From: an uncultured bacterium
GTDB lineage: Bacteria; Bacillota_I; Bacilli_A; RFN20; CAG-826
DNA length: 64,000 nt
Assembly: GCA_949291375.1 (NCBI GenBank)
Contig: CASEVI010000001.1
Location: 256,980 to 320,979 of the forward strand
Direction of reading: 5' to 3'
Notes under the pieces: model-generated
The model's database searches: none
Seen by the model: the letters and a program-made list of their open reading frames with translations, nothing else
Told to the model about the DNA's origin: nothing
Shown: positions 35,132 through 43,473 of the stretch, one piece after another
Position numbering within the stretch: position 1 is the stretch's first letter
Layout: every line of letters begins with the position of its first letter
Made by a program: the position numbers and the translations under genes

Positions 35132-35157
35132 TTAATAGTCATTTTAGGAGAAAAATT

Positions 35158-36003
35158 ATGTATAAAATTGTAAGAAAACATGTTTTTAATCCAACAGAAA
35201 CCTTATTTGAAATCGAAGCTCCTGAGATTGCTAAAAAAGCACAACCAGGCCAATTCGTTATTTTAAGAGGTGATGAAAATGCAGAAAGAATTCCTCTTAC
35301 TGTTGGGGGTTATGACAGAGAAAAAGGTACTGTCACTGTTATTTTCCAAATTGTCGGAGCTTCAACATTTAAATTAAATCAACTTAACGAAGGCGACTGT
35401 TTACACGATTTCGTCGGTCCTTTAGGAAAACCAACTGAAATTACCGGAGAAAAAGTTTGTGTCGTTGGTGGTGGATTAGGGTGCGCCATTGCTTATCCTA
35501 TTGCTAAAGCTTTCCACGATGCAGGAAAAGATGTTACATCAATTGCTGGATTTAGAACAAAAGACTTAGTTATTTTAGCTGATGAATTTGAAGCTAATTC
35601 AACAAAATTTATTCCATGTTCTGATGATGGAACTTATGGCACAAAAGGTGTTGTTACCGGGCCTTTAGAAGAATTATTAAAAAATGGTGAAAAATTCGAT
35701 AAAGTCATCACCATTGGTCCTGTTATTATGATGAAATTTGTTACTGATGTTTGTAAAAAATATAATGTTCCAGAATGTGTTTGTTCAATGAACCCAATTA
35801 TGATTGATGGAACTGGTATGTGTGGCTGCTGCCGTTTAACAGTTGGTGGTCAAACAAAGTTTGCTTGTGTCGATGGTCCAGATTTTGATGCTTATGAAGT
35901 TGACTTCAATGAAGCAATGAATAGAGGAAGATTCTATAAAGCATTCGAAAAGAAGGCTTATGAAGAAGCAAAATGTAATTTACTTAAAAAGGAAGGTAAG
36001 TAA
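35158..36003 (+). CDS. nfnA: NfnA-type FAD/NAD-binding subunit (ferredoxin:NADP oxidoreductase alpha subunit)
   Basis: 281 residues. An FNR-like flavin domain (PGQFVILRG, ERIPLTVGGYD) precedes an NAD-binding domain (VCVVGGGLGCAIAYPIAKAF) and a C-terminal [2Fe-2S] site with MCGCCRLTVGG and FACVDGPDF. With NfnB it catalyses electron bifurcation: NADPH reduces NAD+ and ferredoxin, or the reverse to make NADPH. It also resembles dihydroorotate dehydrogenase PyrK and SudB, but the adjacent glutamate-synthase-like gene favours Nfn. Confidence 0.88.
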   Translation: MYKIVRKHVFNPTETLFEIEAPEIAKKAQPGQFVILRGDENAERIPLTVGGYDREKGTVTVIFQIVGASTFKLNQLNEGDCLHDFVGPLGKPTEITGEKVCVVGGGLGCAIAYPIAKAFHDAGKDVTSIAGFRTKDLVILADEFEANSTKFIPCSDDGTYGTKGVVTGPLEELLKNGEKFDKVITIGPVIMMKFVTDVCKKYNVPECVCSMNPIMIDGTGMCGCCRLTVGGQTKFACVDGPDFDAYEVDFNEAMNRGRFYKAFEKKAYEEAKCNLLKKEGK

Positions 36004-36005
36004 TT

Positions 36006-37418
36006 ATGTATAAAGAATACAAAATGAATCCAAGAAAAGATAAAAATCCAATGCCTTCTCAAGATCCAAAAGTAAGAGCTCATAATTTTGAAGAAGTTGC
36101 ACAAGGTTATACAGCTGAAATGGCAATTGATGAAGCTAAAAGATGTATTGGATGTCCTAATAAGCCATGTGTTGCTCATTGCCCTGTTAACATTAATATC
36201 CCTGATTTCATTCATGAAGTTGCTTTAGGAAATTTTGAAAAAGCATATGAAATTATTGCTGAATCAAGTTCTTTACCGGCAGTTTGTGGTAGAGTTTGTC
36301 CTCAAGAAACACAATGTGAAATGAAATGTACTAGAGGCATTGCTCCAGGAAGTGAACCAGTTGCAATTGGTAGACTTGAAAGATTTGTTGCTGATTATCA
36401 TAATGCTCATGCCGAAGATAAACCATCAAATATTGTTAAAAATGGTCATAAAGTCGCTGTTATAGGTTCAGGCCCTTCAGGATTAACTTGTGCTGGTGAT
36501 TTAGCTAAAAAAGGTTATGATGTAACTGTTTTTGAAGCTTTACATTCAGCAGGTGGCGTTCTTGTTTATGGTATTCCTGAATTCAGATTACCAAAAGCTA
36601 TTGTTCAAAAAGAAGTTGATGGTTTAAAGAAACTTGGCGTTAAAGTTGAAACTAATATGGTTATTGGTAGAGTTATCACAATTGATGAACTCCAAAAAGA
36701 ATATGGTTTCGAAGCTATTTTCATTGGCAGCGGAGCTGGATTACCTAACTTCTTAAAGATTCCAGGCGAAAACTTAAATGGTGTTTATAGTGCTAATGAA
36801 TTCTTAACAAGAACTAACTTAATGAAAGCTTATTTACCAGATTCAAATACTCCTATAGAACATGCAAAAAGAGTTGCAGTTGTTGGTGGAGGAAACGTTG
36901 CAATGGATGCAGCAAGATGTGCTTTAAGACTTGGTGCTGAACATGTCTATGTTGTTTATAGAAGAAGTATGGAAGAACTTCCAGCTAGAAAAGAAGAAGT
37001 TCACCATGCTATGGAAGAAGGAATTGATTTCTCAACACTTTTAATGAATCCTGTTGAAATTTATGGTGATGAAAATGGTCTTGTTAAAGGAATGAAAGTT
37101 GAAGTCATGAAACTTGGTGAACCAGATGCAAGTGGTAGAAGAAGACCAGTAGGAACCGGTGAATATAAAGAGTTAGATGTTGACTGTGTTATTATTTCAA
37201 TTGGAACATCTCCAAACCCATTAATTAAGCATACAACAGAAGGACTTGAAACAAATCCTCATGGATGTATTGTTACTAAAAATGAAAGCGGTTTAACTTC
37301 ACGTCCACATGTTTATGCAGGTGGCGATGCTGTTACCGGAGCAGCAACAGTTATTCTTGCTATGGGAGCAGGTAAAGCTGCTGCTAAAGCAATTGATGAA
37401 GAATTAAGTGCTAAATAG
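36006..37418 (+). CDS. nfnB: NfnB-type NADPH-binding subunit (glutamate synthase small-subunit-like)
   Basis: 470 residues. N-terminal [4Fe-4S] motifs RCIGCPNKPCVAHCPV and CGRVCPQETQCEMKC, then FAD binding (VAVIGSGPSGLTCAGDLA), the NADP-binding RVAVVGGGNVAMDAAR and the C-terminal VYAGGDAVTGAATV with ILAMGAGKAAA. Two bases separate it from nfnA, with an SD (AAGGAAGG) inside the nfnA end. No large glutamate synthase subunit is present, so the Nfn role is preferred over GltD. Confidence 0.88.
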   Translation: MYKEYKMNPRKDKNPMPSQDPKVRAHNFEEVAQGYTAEMAIDEAKRCIGCPNKPCVAHCPVNINIPDFIHEVALGNFEKAYEIIAESSSLPAVCGRVCPQETQCEMKCTRGIAPGSEPVAIGRLERFVADYHNAHAEDKPSNIVKNGHKVAVIGSGPSGLTCAGDLAKKGYDVTVFEALHSAGGVLVYGIPEFRLPKAIVQKEVDGLKKLGVKVETNMVIGRVITIDELQKEYGFEAIFIGSGAGLPNFLKIPGENLNGVYSANEFLTRTNLMKAYLPDSNTPIEHAKRVAVVGGGNVAMDAARCALRLGAEHVYVVYRRSMEELPARKEEVHHAMEEGIDFSTLLMNPVEIYGDENGLVKGMKVEVMKLGEPDASGRRRPVGTGEYKELDVDCVIISIGTSPNPLIKHTTEGLETNPHGCIVTKNESGLTSRPHVYAGGDAVTGAATVILAMGAGKAAAKAIDEELSAK

Positions 37419-37440
37419 TTTATAATTTATTTAAAGTATC

Positions 37441-37469
37441 AAAAAAAGAGGCATTTCTGCCTCTTTTTT
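37441..37469. terminator. Bidirectional terminator between nfnB and asnA
   Basis: AAGAGGCA / TGCCTCTT with an A run before and a T run after, between convergent genes. Confidence 0.88.
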
Positions 37470-38469
37470 ATAATAGATGAATGTTATGTTTTTTACAAAA
37501 TTCAAGTGTTTTATCATCCCAAATAGATGCTTCGACTTCTCCAATATGTACTTTATTTAGCATAACTAAACACATTCTAGATTGGCCAATTCCTCCACCA
37601 ATTGATAAAGGAAGTTTATCTTCCATCAAAAGTTTATGCCAAAATAGATTTAATCTATCTAAAGTTTTAGTAGCTTTCAATTGTTTAACTAAAGACTCTT
37701 TATCAACTCTTATACCCATACTTGAAAGCTCAACTACATCATTTAAAGGCGGGTAGTAAAGAATAATATCGCCATTAAGTGCCCAATCATCATAATCAGG
37801 TGCTCTTAAATCGTGAGGATTTTTATCGCTTAATTTTTTACCTATTCCAATAACAAAAATCGCATGATTATATGTTTTTGCATATTCTAATTCTCTTTCT
37901 TTACTTGTTAAATTAGGATAAAGTTTTAATAATTTTTTAGATGTTACAAACTCAATATTTTTGGGAAAGTAGTTAACTAATGAAGGATATTTTTTAATAG
38001 TTTTTTCATTAATTTTTTTCATTACATTATAAATTTCACGAACTGTCTTTTTTAAATATGTTAAATTTCTATCTTCTATAGAAATAACTTTTTCCCAATC
38101 CCATTGATCAACATAAATTGAATGAATATTATCCATATTTTCATCTCTTCTAATAGCATTCATATCGGTATAAATACCTTTATGAAGAGGAATGTTATAT
38201 CTAGCTAATGCTAGTCTTTTCCATTTAGCAAGTGAATGAACAACAACGGCTTCTTTATTTGGTATTGACTTAATATCAAAACTAACTGGTCTTTCAATTC
38301 CATTTAAATCATCATTAATACCGCTATCACTATAAGTAAAAAGAGGTGCACTAACTCTAATTAAATCTAATTTTTTAGCTAATTCATTTTCAAAATTATC
38401 TTTAATATATTTAATTGCGACCTCGGTGTCTAATTCACTTAATACTGATTTATAATTTTTTACTTCCAT
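37468..38469 (-). CDS. asnA: Aspartate-ammonia ligase (asparagine synthetase A)
   Basis: 333 residues from the ATG at 38469, matching the usual ~330; upstream in-frame codons to 38514 would add a non-homologous stretch. It makes asparagine from aspartate, ammonia and ATP. Class II synthetase-like segments: RVSAPLFTYSDSGINDDLNG, IYTDMNAIRRDE, YVDQWDWEKVI, DYDDWALNGDI, and LPLSIGGGIGQSRMCLVML. SD GGAAGGAT lies 9-10 bases upstream. The 5' region has an inverted repeat AATGTAAA (38492-38499) / TTTACATT (38524-38531), which may be regulatory. Confidence 0.96.
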   Translation of the reverse strand: MEVKNYKSVLSELDTEVAIKYIKDNFENELAKKLDLIRVSAPLFTYSDSGINDDLNGIERPVSFDIKSIPNKEAVVVHSLAKWKRLALARYNIPLHKGIYTDMNAIRRDENMDNIHSIYVDQWDWEKVISIEDRNLTYLKKTVREIYNVMKKINEKTIKKYPSLVNYFPKNIEFVTSKKLLKLYPNLTSKERELEYAKTYNHAIFVIGIGKKLSDKNPHDLRAPDYDDWALNGDIILYYPPLNDVVELSSMGIRVDKESLVKQLKATKTLDRLNLFWHKLLMEDKLPLSIGGGIGQSRMCLVMLNKVHIGEVEASIWDDKTLEFCKKHNIHLL

Positions 38470-38586
38470 AATGTTTTTATCCTTCCTATTTAATGTAAAG
38501 TAAATAAACAACAATAAAAATATTTTACATTAACTTTTATTTTTGAAAATATATAAATTCTTTATTCTTAAATTAATTAATTAATT

Positions 38587-38592
38587 TATAAT
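38587..38592 (+). promoter_or_regulatory. -10 box of the NAD(P)HX repair gene
   Basis: TATAAT ends nine bases before the ATG at 38602; no SD. The transcript start should fall almost at the ATG. Confidence 0.5.
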
Positions 38593-38601
38593 TATTAATA
38601 T

Positions 38602-40110
38602 ATGGAATATATTTTATCAAGTAAAGAGATGAAGGAAGCTGATCAATATACAATTGCTTCTTATGCTTCTTCTTTAGAATTAATGGAAAGAGCTGGTCGC
38701 TCGATTTTTGAATTTTTAAAAACTAATTTTTCCAAAGGATTTTATTATTTAATAGTTACTGGAAGTGGAAATAATGGTGGAGATGGATTTGTAGTTGCAA
38801 GATTTCTTTTAGAAAATGGTTATAAAGTTGATGTTTATGAAGCTAGTGAAGCTAAAAGTAGGGAAGCTATTGAAAATAAAAAGGCCTTTTTAAAAGAACC
38901 AATTAAAGAACTTATTATTAATAAAAACACGATTGTAATCGATGCAATTTTTGGATATGGATTAAATAAGAAAATTGAAGAACCGTATTTATCTATAATT
39001 AGAAAAATTAATGAAAGCGAAAAATATAAGGTGATAAGCGTTGATATAGCTAGTGGTATTTCTTCATCAAATGGGAAAAAATTAAATGAAGCAATTAAAA
39101 GCGATATAACGCTTGCTTTAGGCGAATATAAGCTTGGTCATTTTTTAAATGATGGAAAAGATTATAATAAATTGACCATTAAACTTGATATTGGGATAAT
39201 TTTGCCAAAAAAAGCTTATATTAAAAGATTAGATAAAGATGACTTTAAAGATTTATTTATAAATAGAAAAGAAAATTCTAACAAAGGAACTTATGGTAAA
39301 GTTACTTTGTTAGGTGGAATGGAAAAAACTCCAGGAGCATTAATTTTAGCTTATAAATCATATATTTCATTAAAACTTGGTGTAGGATATAGCGAACTTG
39401 CTTTTCCTCGTTCATTAAAATTTTTATATTCTTCTTTAACTCCAGAAATAATTTATCATCCTTTGAAAGATACAAAAGACGGAAGAATTAAATTTAATAA
39501 GAAAGATTTAAAATCGATGCTAAATAGCAAAGTTATTACTATAGGAATGGGGATAGGAATCAGTAAAAATGTTTATAAAATAATTAAATATTTCCTTAAG
39601 AATTATAAAAATAATTTGATTATTGACGCTGATGGTCTTAATTCTTTAGCAAAATATGGTATTGATATTTTAAAAGAAAAAAGAGAATGCAATGTGATTT
39701 TAACTCCCCATATTAAAGAATTTTCACGCTTGTCTAAAAAAAGTGTTGATGAAATTAAAACTACAAGAGTAAAATTCGCTAAAGAATTTTCCTATCTTTA
39801 TAATGTTTATTTAGTTTTAAAAGATAACTCAACTTTAATAGTTTATAAAAACGATGCTTTTTTAAATACAAATGGAAATAGTGGTTTAGCTAAGGGAGGA
39901 AGCGGTGATCTTTTAAGTGGCCTTATTGCTGGAAGCGTTTCTTTAAATAATAATAGAGAAGATTTATTAAGAAAAATTGCTTTAGGAAGTTATATTTTAG
40001 GAAGAAGCGCCGATATTTTAAAACTCCATGAAAGAATTAATGAATTTTCGCTTATTCCTTCAGAAATCGTAATGGTAGTAAATAAAGTAATAAATGAAAT
40101 AATTGGGTAG
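38602..40110 (+). CDS. Bifunctional NAD(P)H-hydrate epimerase / dehydratase
   Basis: 502 residues, the fused YjeF layout. The N-terminal epimerase (about 1-210) has SLELMERAGRSI, VTGSGNNGGDGFVVARFLL and VIDAIFGYGLNK. The C-terminal ribokinase-like dehydratase (about 220-500) has GTYGKVTLLGG, LIIDADGLNSLA, VILTPHIKEFSRL and GNSGLAKGGSGDLLSGLIAG. It repairs hydrated NADH and NADPH. Leaderless by appearance. Confidence 0.95.
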   Translation: MEYILSSKEMKEADQYTIASYASSLELMERAGRSIFEFLKTNFSKGFYYLIVTGSGNNGGDGFVVARFLLENGYKVDVYEASEAKSREAIENKKAFLKEPIKELIINKNTIVIDAIFGYGLNKKIEEPYLSIIRKINESEKYKVISVDIASGISSSNGKKLNEAIKSDITLALGEYKLGHFLNDGKDYNKLTIKLDIGIILPKKAYIKRLDKDDFKDLFINRKENSNKGTYGKVTLLGGMEKTPGALILAYKSYISLKLGVGYSELAFPRSLKFLYSSLTPEIIYHPLKDTKDGRIKFNKKDLKSMLNSKVITIGMGIGISKNVYKIIKYFLKNYKNNLIIDADGLNSLAKYGIDILKEKRECNVILTPHIKEFSRLSKKSVDEIKTTRVKFAKEFSYLYNVYLVLKDNSTLIVYKNDAFLNTNGNSGLAKGGSGDLLSGLIAGSVSLNNNREDLLRKIALGSYILGRSADILKLHERINEFSLIPSEIVMVVNKVINEIIG

Positions 40111-40157
40111 ATATGTAAACTTTTTTAAAAATAAAAAATGAAGGAAAGGGTTAATTT

Positions 40158-43100
40158 ATGGGAAAAGTAGAAAAAAATAATAAAAATAAAGGAAAAGTAG
40201 GCTTTAGACAATGGATTTTATTTATATTAATTGGATTTGCTGGCCAACTTGCTTGGAACGTTGAAAATATGTATTTAAATAAATTTATTTTCTCATTTGG
40301 CGATCCTAACTATTCTTTAATGATTACTTTAACAGTAGCAATAAGTGCGATAGTTGCTTGTTTAACAACTATATTTATGGGGGCTTTATCAGATAAAATT
40401 GGAAAAAGGAAAATATTTATTGCTTTAGGTTATCTACTTTGGGGAATTTCTACAGCTTCATTTGGACTTATTAGCGTAGAAAATGTTTCTATATTATTTC
40501 CTAGCTTAAGTGCAGCAAGTGTTGCAGCTATTTTAGTAATTGTTATGGATGCAATTATGACTTTTATTGGAAGTAGTGCTAATGATGCAGCTTTTAATGC
40601 TTACGTAACTGAAAGTGTTGATGATAAAAATAGAGGTAAGGTTGAAGGAGTTTTATCAATTCTTCCTCTTATTGCAATGCTTGTTATATTTATTGGTTTA
40701 GATACTTTAACAACTTCGGGACATTGGGATTTATTCTTTTATATTATTGGTGGTTTTGCTTTTATAGTCGGTATTATTTCTTTTTTCCTCATTCCAAAAG
40801 AGGAAAAAAGAAATAATATAGGTAAAAGAACTTATATAAAAACTATTGCTGAAGGATTTAGAATTAAAACTATTAAAAATAATAAAAGTTTATATATTAT
40901 TTTAATTGCTTATTTAATATTTGGAATTGCTACACAAATATTTTTCCCATATTTAATGATTTATTTCCAATATAGTTTAAATTTCCAAGGTTTAGACTTT
41001 ATGATTTGTTTAGGTGTAGTTTTAGTTCTCGGTTCACTTTTAACTGTTTTAGTTGGGATAATGATGGACAAATTAGGCAAAAATAAACTTATAATTCCTA
41101 TTATGATATTGGCTATTTTAGGGTTATTTTTAGTTTATTTCGTTAAACCTGGTCAATTAGTTTTTGCAATTATTGCCGGAACTGTTATGCTTTTTGGATA
41201 TATTTGCGGAGGTTCTATATTAAATGCGATTGTAAGAGAAAAAATACCAGAAGGCGATGAAGGAATATTTATGGGGGTAAGAATGATATTTGTTGTTATG
41301 CTCCCAATGGTAAGTGGACCTTATATTGCCCAAGTTTTAGTCGATAATTTTGCCAATGGAACTTATATTGGCGATTATGGAACACCTCAAAATTTGCCTC
41401 CTGCTTTAATTTGGCTAGTTGCAGCAATTGTTTTAATTTTTATTTTTATTCCAATTTATTTTTATTTAAAAAAAGAAAAAAACGATAAGAAAAATAGTGA
41501 AAAAGAAAACTTTGGTAAAGTTAATAATGGAATTTCTTATAAAATTGAAAAAGAAAATCACGATGAAAATTTTATTCCTTTAAAAGAACATCCAAATCCA
41601 TATTTTAAAAGAAATAATTACCTTTCTCTTAATGGTTATTGGGATTTATATATTGGAAAAGAAGAAAGTCTTCCTTCTTTTTATAATAAAAAAATACTTG
41701 TTCCTTATGCTATAGAATCACCCTTAAGTGAAGTTGAAATAAATATTTTGCCTGATGATGTTATTTTTTATCATAAAGAAATAGTTTTACCATTAGAAAT
41801 GTATAAAGAACATTTAATTATTAATTTTTTAGGCGTTGATCAGACGTGTGAACTATACGTTAATAAGATGCTAGTTATGAAAAATGAATCTGGATATAAT
41901 TCTTTTTCCTATGATATTCGCCCTTTAATTAAAGAAGATAAAAAATTAGATATTATTCTTAAGGTAAAAGATGTAAGCGATACTTCTTACTTTTCACGTG
42001 GAAAACAATCGTTAAATAGAGGGAATATTTGGTATACAACTACAAGTGGAATTTATAAACCTGTTTATTTAGAAAGTGTTTCTTCTAAAGAGTATATTAA
42101 ATCTTTTAATATTGTTCCTAATGCTAATGAAGAGATGATTAGTGGCATTATTGAAACAAATAATGGATATACTTGTTTATTAAAAGTCGGCGAAGAAGAA
42201 TTTTTAGTCGAACCAAATAAACCTTTCTCTTTTAAAATTAAAAATATACATTATTGGAATTTAGATGATCCATTTTTATATGATGTAAAAGTTAAATATT
42301 TTGATGATGAGGTTTCTTCGGTTTTAGGGTTTAGAAAAATTGAAATAAAAAAGAAAAATAACAAAAATAGGTTATTTTTAAATGATAAAGAAATAATTTT
42401 AAAAGGGTTATTAGACCAAGGATATTATTTTAAAGGAAATTTAACACCTGAAAAATATGAAGATTATTTTGAAGAAATCAAAAAAATAAAACTTTTAGGG
42501 TTTAACACTTTAAGAAAGCATATAAAACTCGAAATACCACTCTTTTATTATTATTGTGATAAATTAGGCATTTTTACAATTCAAGATATTGTTAATGGCG
42601 GAAGAAGTTATGATAAACGGACTATTCAATCACCATTAATTTTGAACACACATAAAAAAGATATTGATAAAAATTATAAAAAGTTTAAAAGAGAAGATGA
42701 AAAAGGAAGACAAGAATATTTAGTCGATTTAAATTTTACTCTTTCTTTATTATCTTCCTCTCCTTCAAATATCATAATTTGTTTATTTAATGAAGGATGG
42801 GGTCAATTTGATTCAACTCTTTATTATAAACACACTAAAAATATTGTTAAAAATAATAAATTAATCGATACAGCTAGTGGATGGTATGATAATGAAAATA
42901 GTGATTTTTATAGTAAACATATTTATTTCTTACCTATCAAAAATGTAAAAATGAAAGGTAAAAGAGCTTATTTATTAAGTGAATTCGGTGGATACTCTCT
43001 TTATTTAGAAGATCATTTTTATGGTAAATCACCTTATGGGTATAAAAAATTTAAAGATAGTAAATCTTTAACTAAAGCTTATAAAAGGTTAATGAATTCC

Positions 43101-43265
43101 GTAATTAAATCATTAAAAAAAGATATGGTTGGGTTTATTTATACTCAATTAAGTGATGTAGAAGATGAAGTTAATGGTTTATTTACTTTTGATAGAAAAA
43201 TATTAAAAATAGATGAGCAGACCATTAAGGATATTAATAAAAAAGTAGATGAATTAATAAAATAA
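40158..43265 (+). CDS. MFS sugar transporter fused to a GH2-family glycoside hydrolase
   Basis: 1035 residues in one uninterrupted frame. Residues about 15-437 form a 12-span MFS carrier with the loop motif GALSDKIGKRKIF after span 2 and GIMMDKLGKNKLI in the second half. Span 12 is followed by a lysine-rich linker (about 438-483), so the rest should lie in the cytoplasm. Residues 484-640 are the GH2 jelly roll (LSLNGYWDLYIGKEE), about 650-735 an Ig-like domain, and 746-1030 the TIM barrel (GFNTLRKHIKLE, QDIVNGG). Likely acid/base Glu879 is in FNEGWGQFD and likely nucleophile Glu942 in LSEFGGYS. No internal SD-ATG near the join suggests a separate second gene. Inferred role: import of a beta-glycoside and cleavage on arrival. 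Specificity unknown. SD AAGGAAAGGG. Confidence 0.88.
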   Translation: MGKVEKNNKNKGKVGFRQWILFILIGFAGQLAWNVENMYLNKFIFSFGDPNYSLMITLTVAISAIVACLTTIFMGALSDKIGKRKIFIALGYLLWGISTASFGLISVENVSILFPSLSAASVAAILVIVMDAIMTFIGSSANDAAFNAYVTESVDDKNRGKVEGVLSILPLIAMLVIFIGLDTLTTSGHWDLFFYIIGGFAFIVGIISFFLIPKEEKRNNIGKRTYIKTIAEGFRIKTIKNNKSLYIILIAYLIFGIATQIFFPYLMIYFQYSLNFQGLDFMICLGVVLVLGSLLTVLVGIMMDKLGKNKLIIPIMILAILGLFLVYFVKPGQLVFAIIAGTVMLFGYICGGSILNAIVREKIPEGDEGIFMGVRMIFVVMLPMVSGPYIAQVLVDNFANGTYIGDYGTPQNLPPALIWLVAAIVLIFIFIPIYFYLKKEKNDKKNSEKENFGKVNNGISYKIEKENHDENFIPLKEHPNPYFKRNNYLSLNGYWDLYIGKEESLPSFYNKKILVPYAIESPLSEVEINILPDDVIFYHKEIVLPLEMYKEHLIINFLGVDQTCELYVNKMLVMKNESGYNSFSYDIRPLIKEDKKLDIILKVKDVSDTSYFSRGKQSLNRGNIWYTTTSGIYKPVYLESVSSKEYIKSFNIVPNANEEMISGIIETNNGYTCLLKVGEEEFLVEPNKPFSFKIKNIHYWNLDDPFLYDVKVKYFDDEVSSVLGFRKIEIKKKNNKNRLFLNDKEIILKGLLDQGYYFKGNLTPEKYEDYFEEIKKIKLLGFNTLRKHIKLEIPLFYYYCDKLGIFTIQDIVNGGRSYDKRTIQSPLILNTHKKDIDKNYKKFKREDEKGRQEYLVDLNFTLSLLSSSPSNIIICLFNEGWGQFDSTLYYKHTKNIVKNNKLIDTASGWYDNENSDFYSKHIYFLPIKNVKMKGKRAYLLSEFGGYSLYLEDHFYGKSPYGYKKFKDSKSLTKAYKRLMNSVIKSLKKDMVGFIYTQLSDVEDEVNGLFTFDRKILKIDEQTIKDINKKVDELIK

Positions 43266-43272
43266 AATTATT

Positions 43273-43304
43273 GACTCTTAATATAATTATTAAGAGTCTT
43301 TTTT
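43273..43304 (+). terminator. Terminator after the MFS-GH2 gene
   Basis: GACTCTTAAT / ATTAAGAGTC with an ATAATT loop and six Ts. Confidence 0.9.
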
Positions 43305-43337
43305 CTAAAATAAACTTTATAAATAGTTAATTTTTGA

Positions 43338-43343
43338 TATAAT
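43338..43343 (+). promoter_or_regulatory. -10 box upstream of the Mn2+ riboswitch
   Basis: TATAAT about a dozen bases before the aptamer start. Confidence 0.45.
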
Positions 43344-43353
43344 AATCTTCGTA

Positions 43354-43452
43354 TTTAGGGAGTAGCTTTTAAGTTACTATTCGACAATCACGATTTTATT
43401 TTTTTATAAATCCGGATGTAACAAGATATTTCTTAGCAAGACTAAATATCAA
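43354..43452 (+). ncRNA. yybP-ykoY manganese riboswitch
   Basis: Contains the hallmark AGGGAGTAG at the 5' side and TAGCAAGACT at the 3' side, with the paired GTAGC...GTTAC arm and an ATCACGATTTTAT / ATAAATCCGGATG arm between them. This class senses Mn2+ and is known upstream of P-type cation ATPases and other Mn exporters. No terminator was seen between the aptamer and the SD (TTAGGAG at 43461), so control may be at translation. Confidence 0.85.
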
Positions 43453-43473
43453 ATAATTTTTTAGGAGATAAAA

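Noticed and set aside
35958-36215. Antisense open frame across the nfnA-nfnB junction
   Set aside because: It lies wholly opposite two well-supported genes, has no SD, and its composition reflects the complementary codons. Similar antisense frames in guaA, gdpP, sufC and others were left out for the same reason.
41470-41610. Two separate genes instead of the MFS-GH2 fusion
   Set aside because: No stop codon, SD or plausible start lies in the linker; the frame is continuous.
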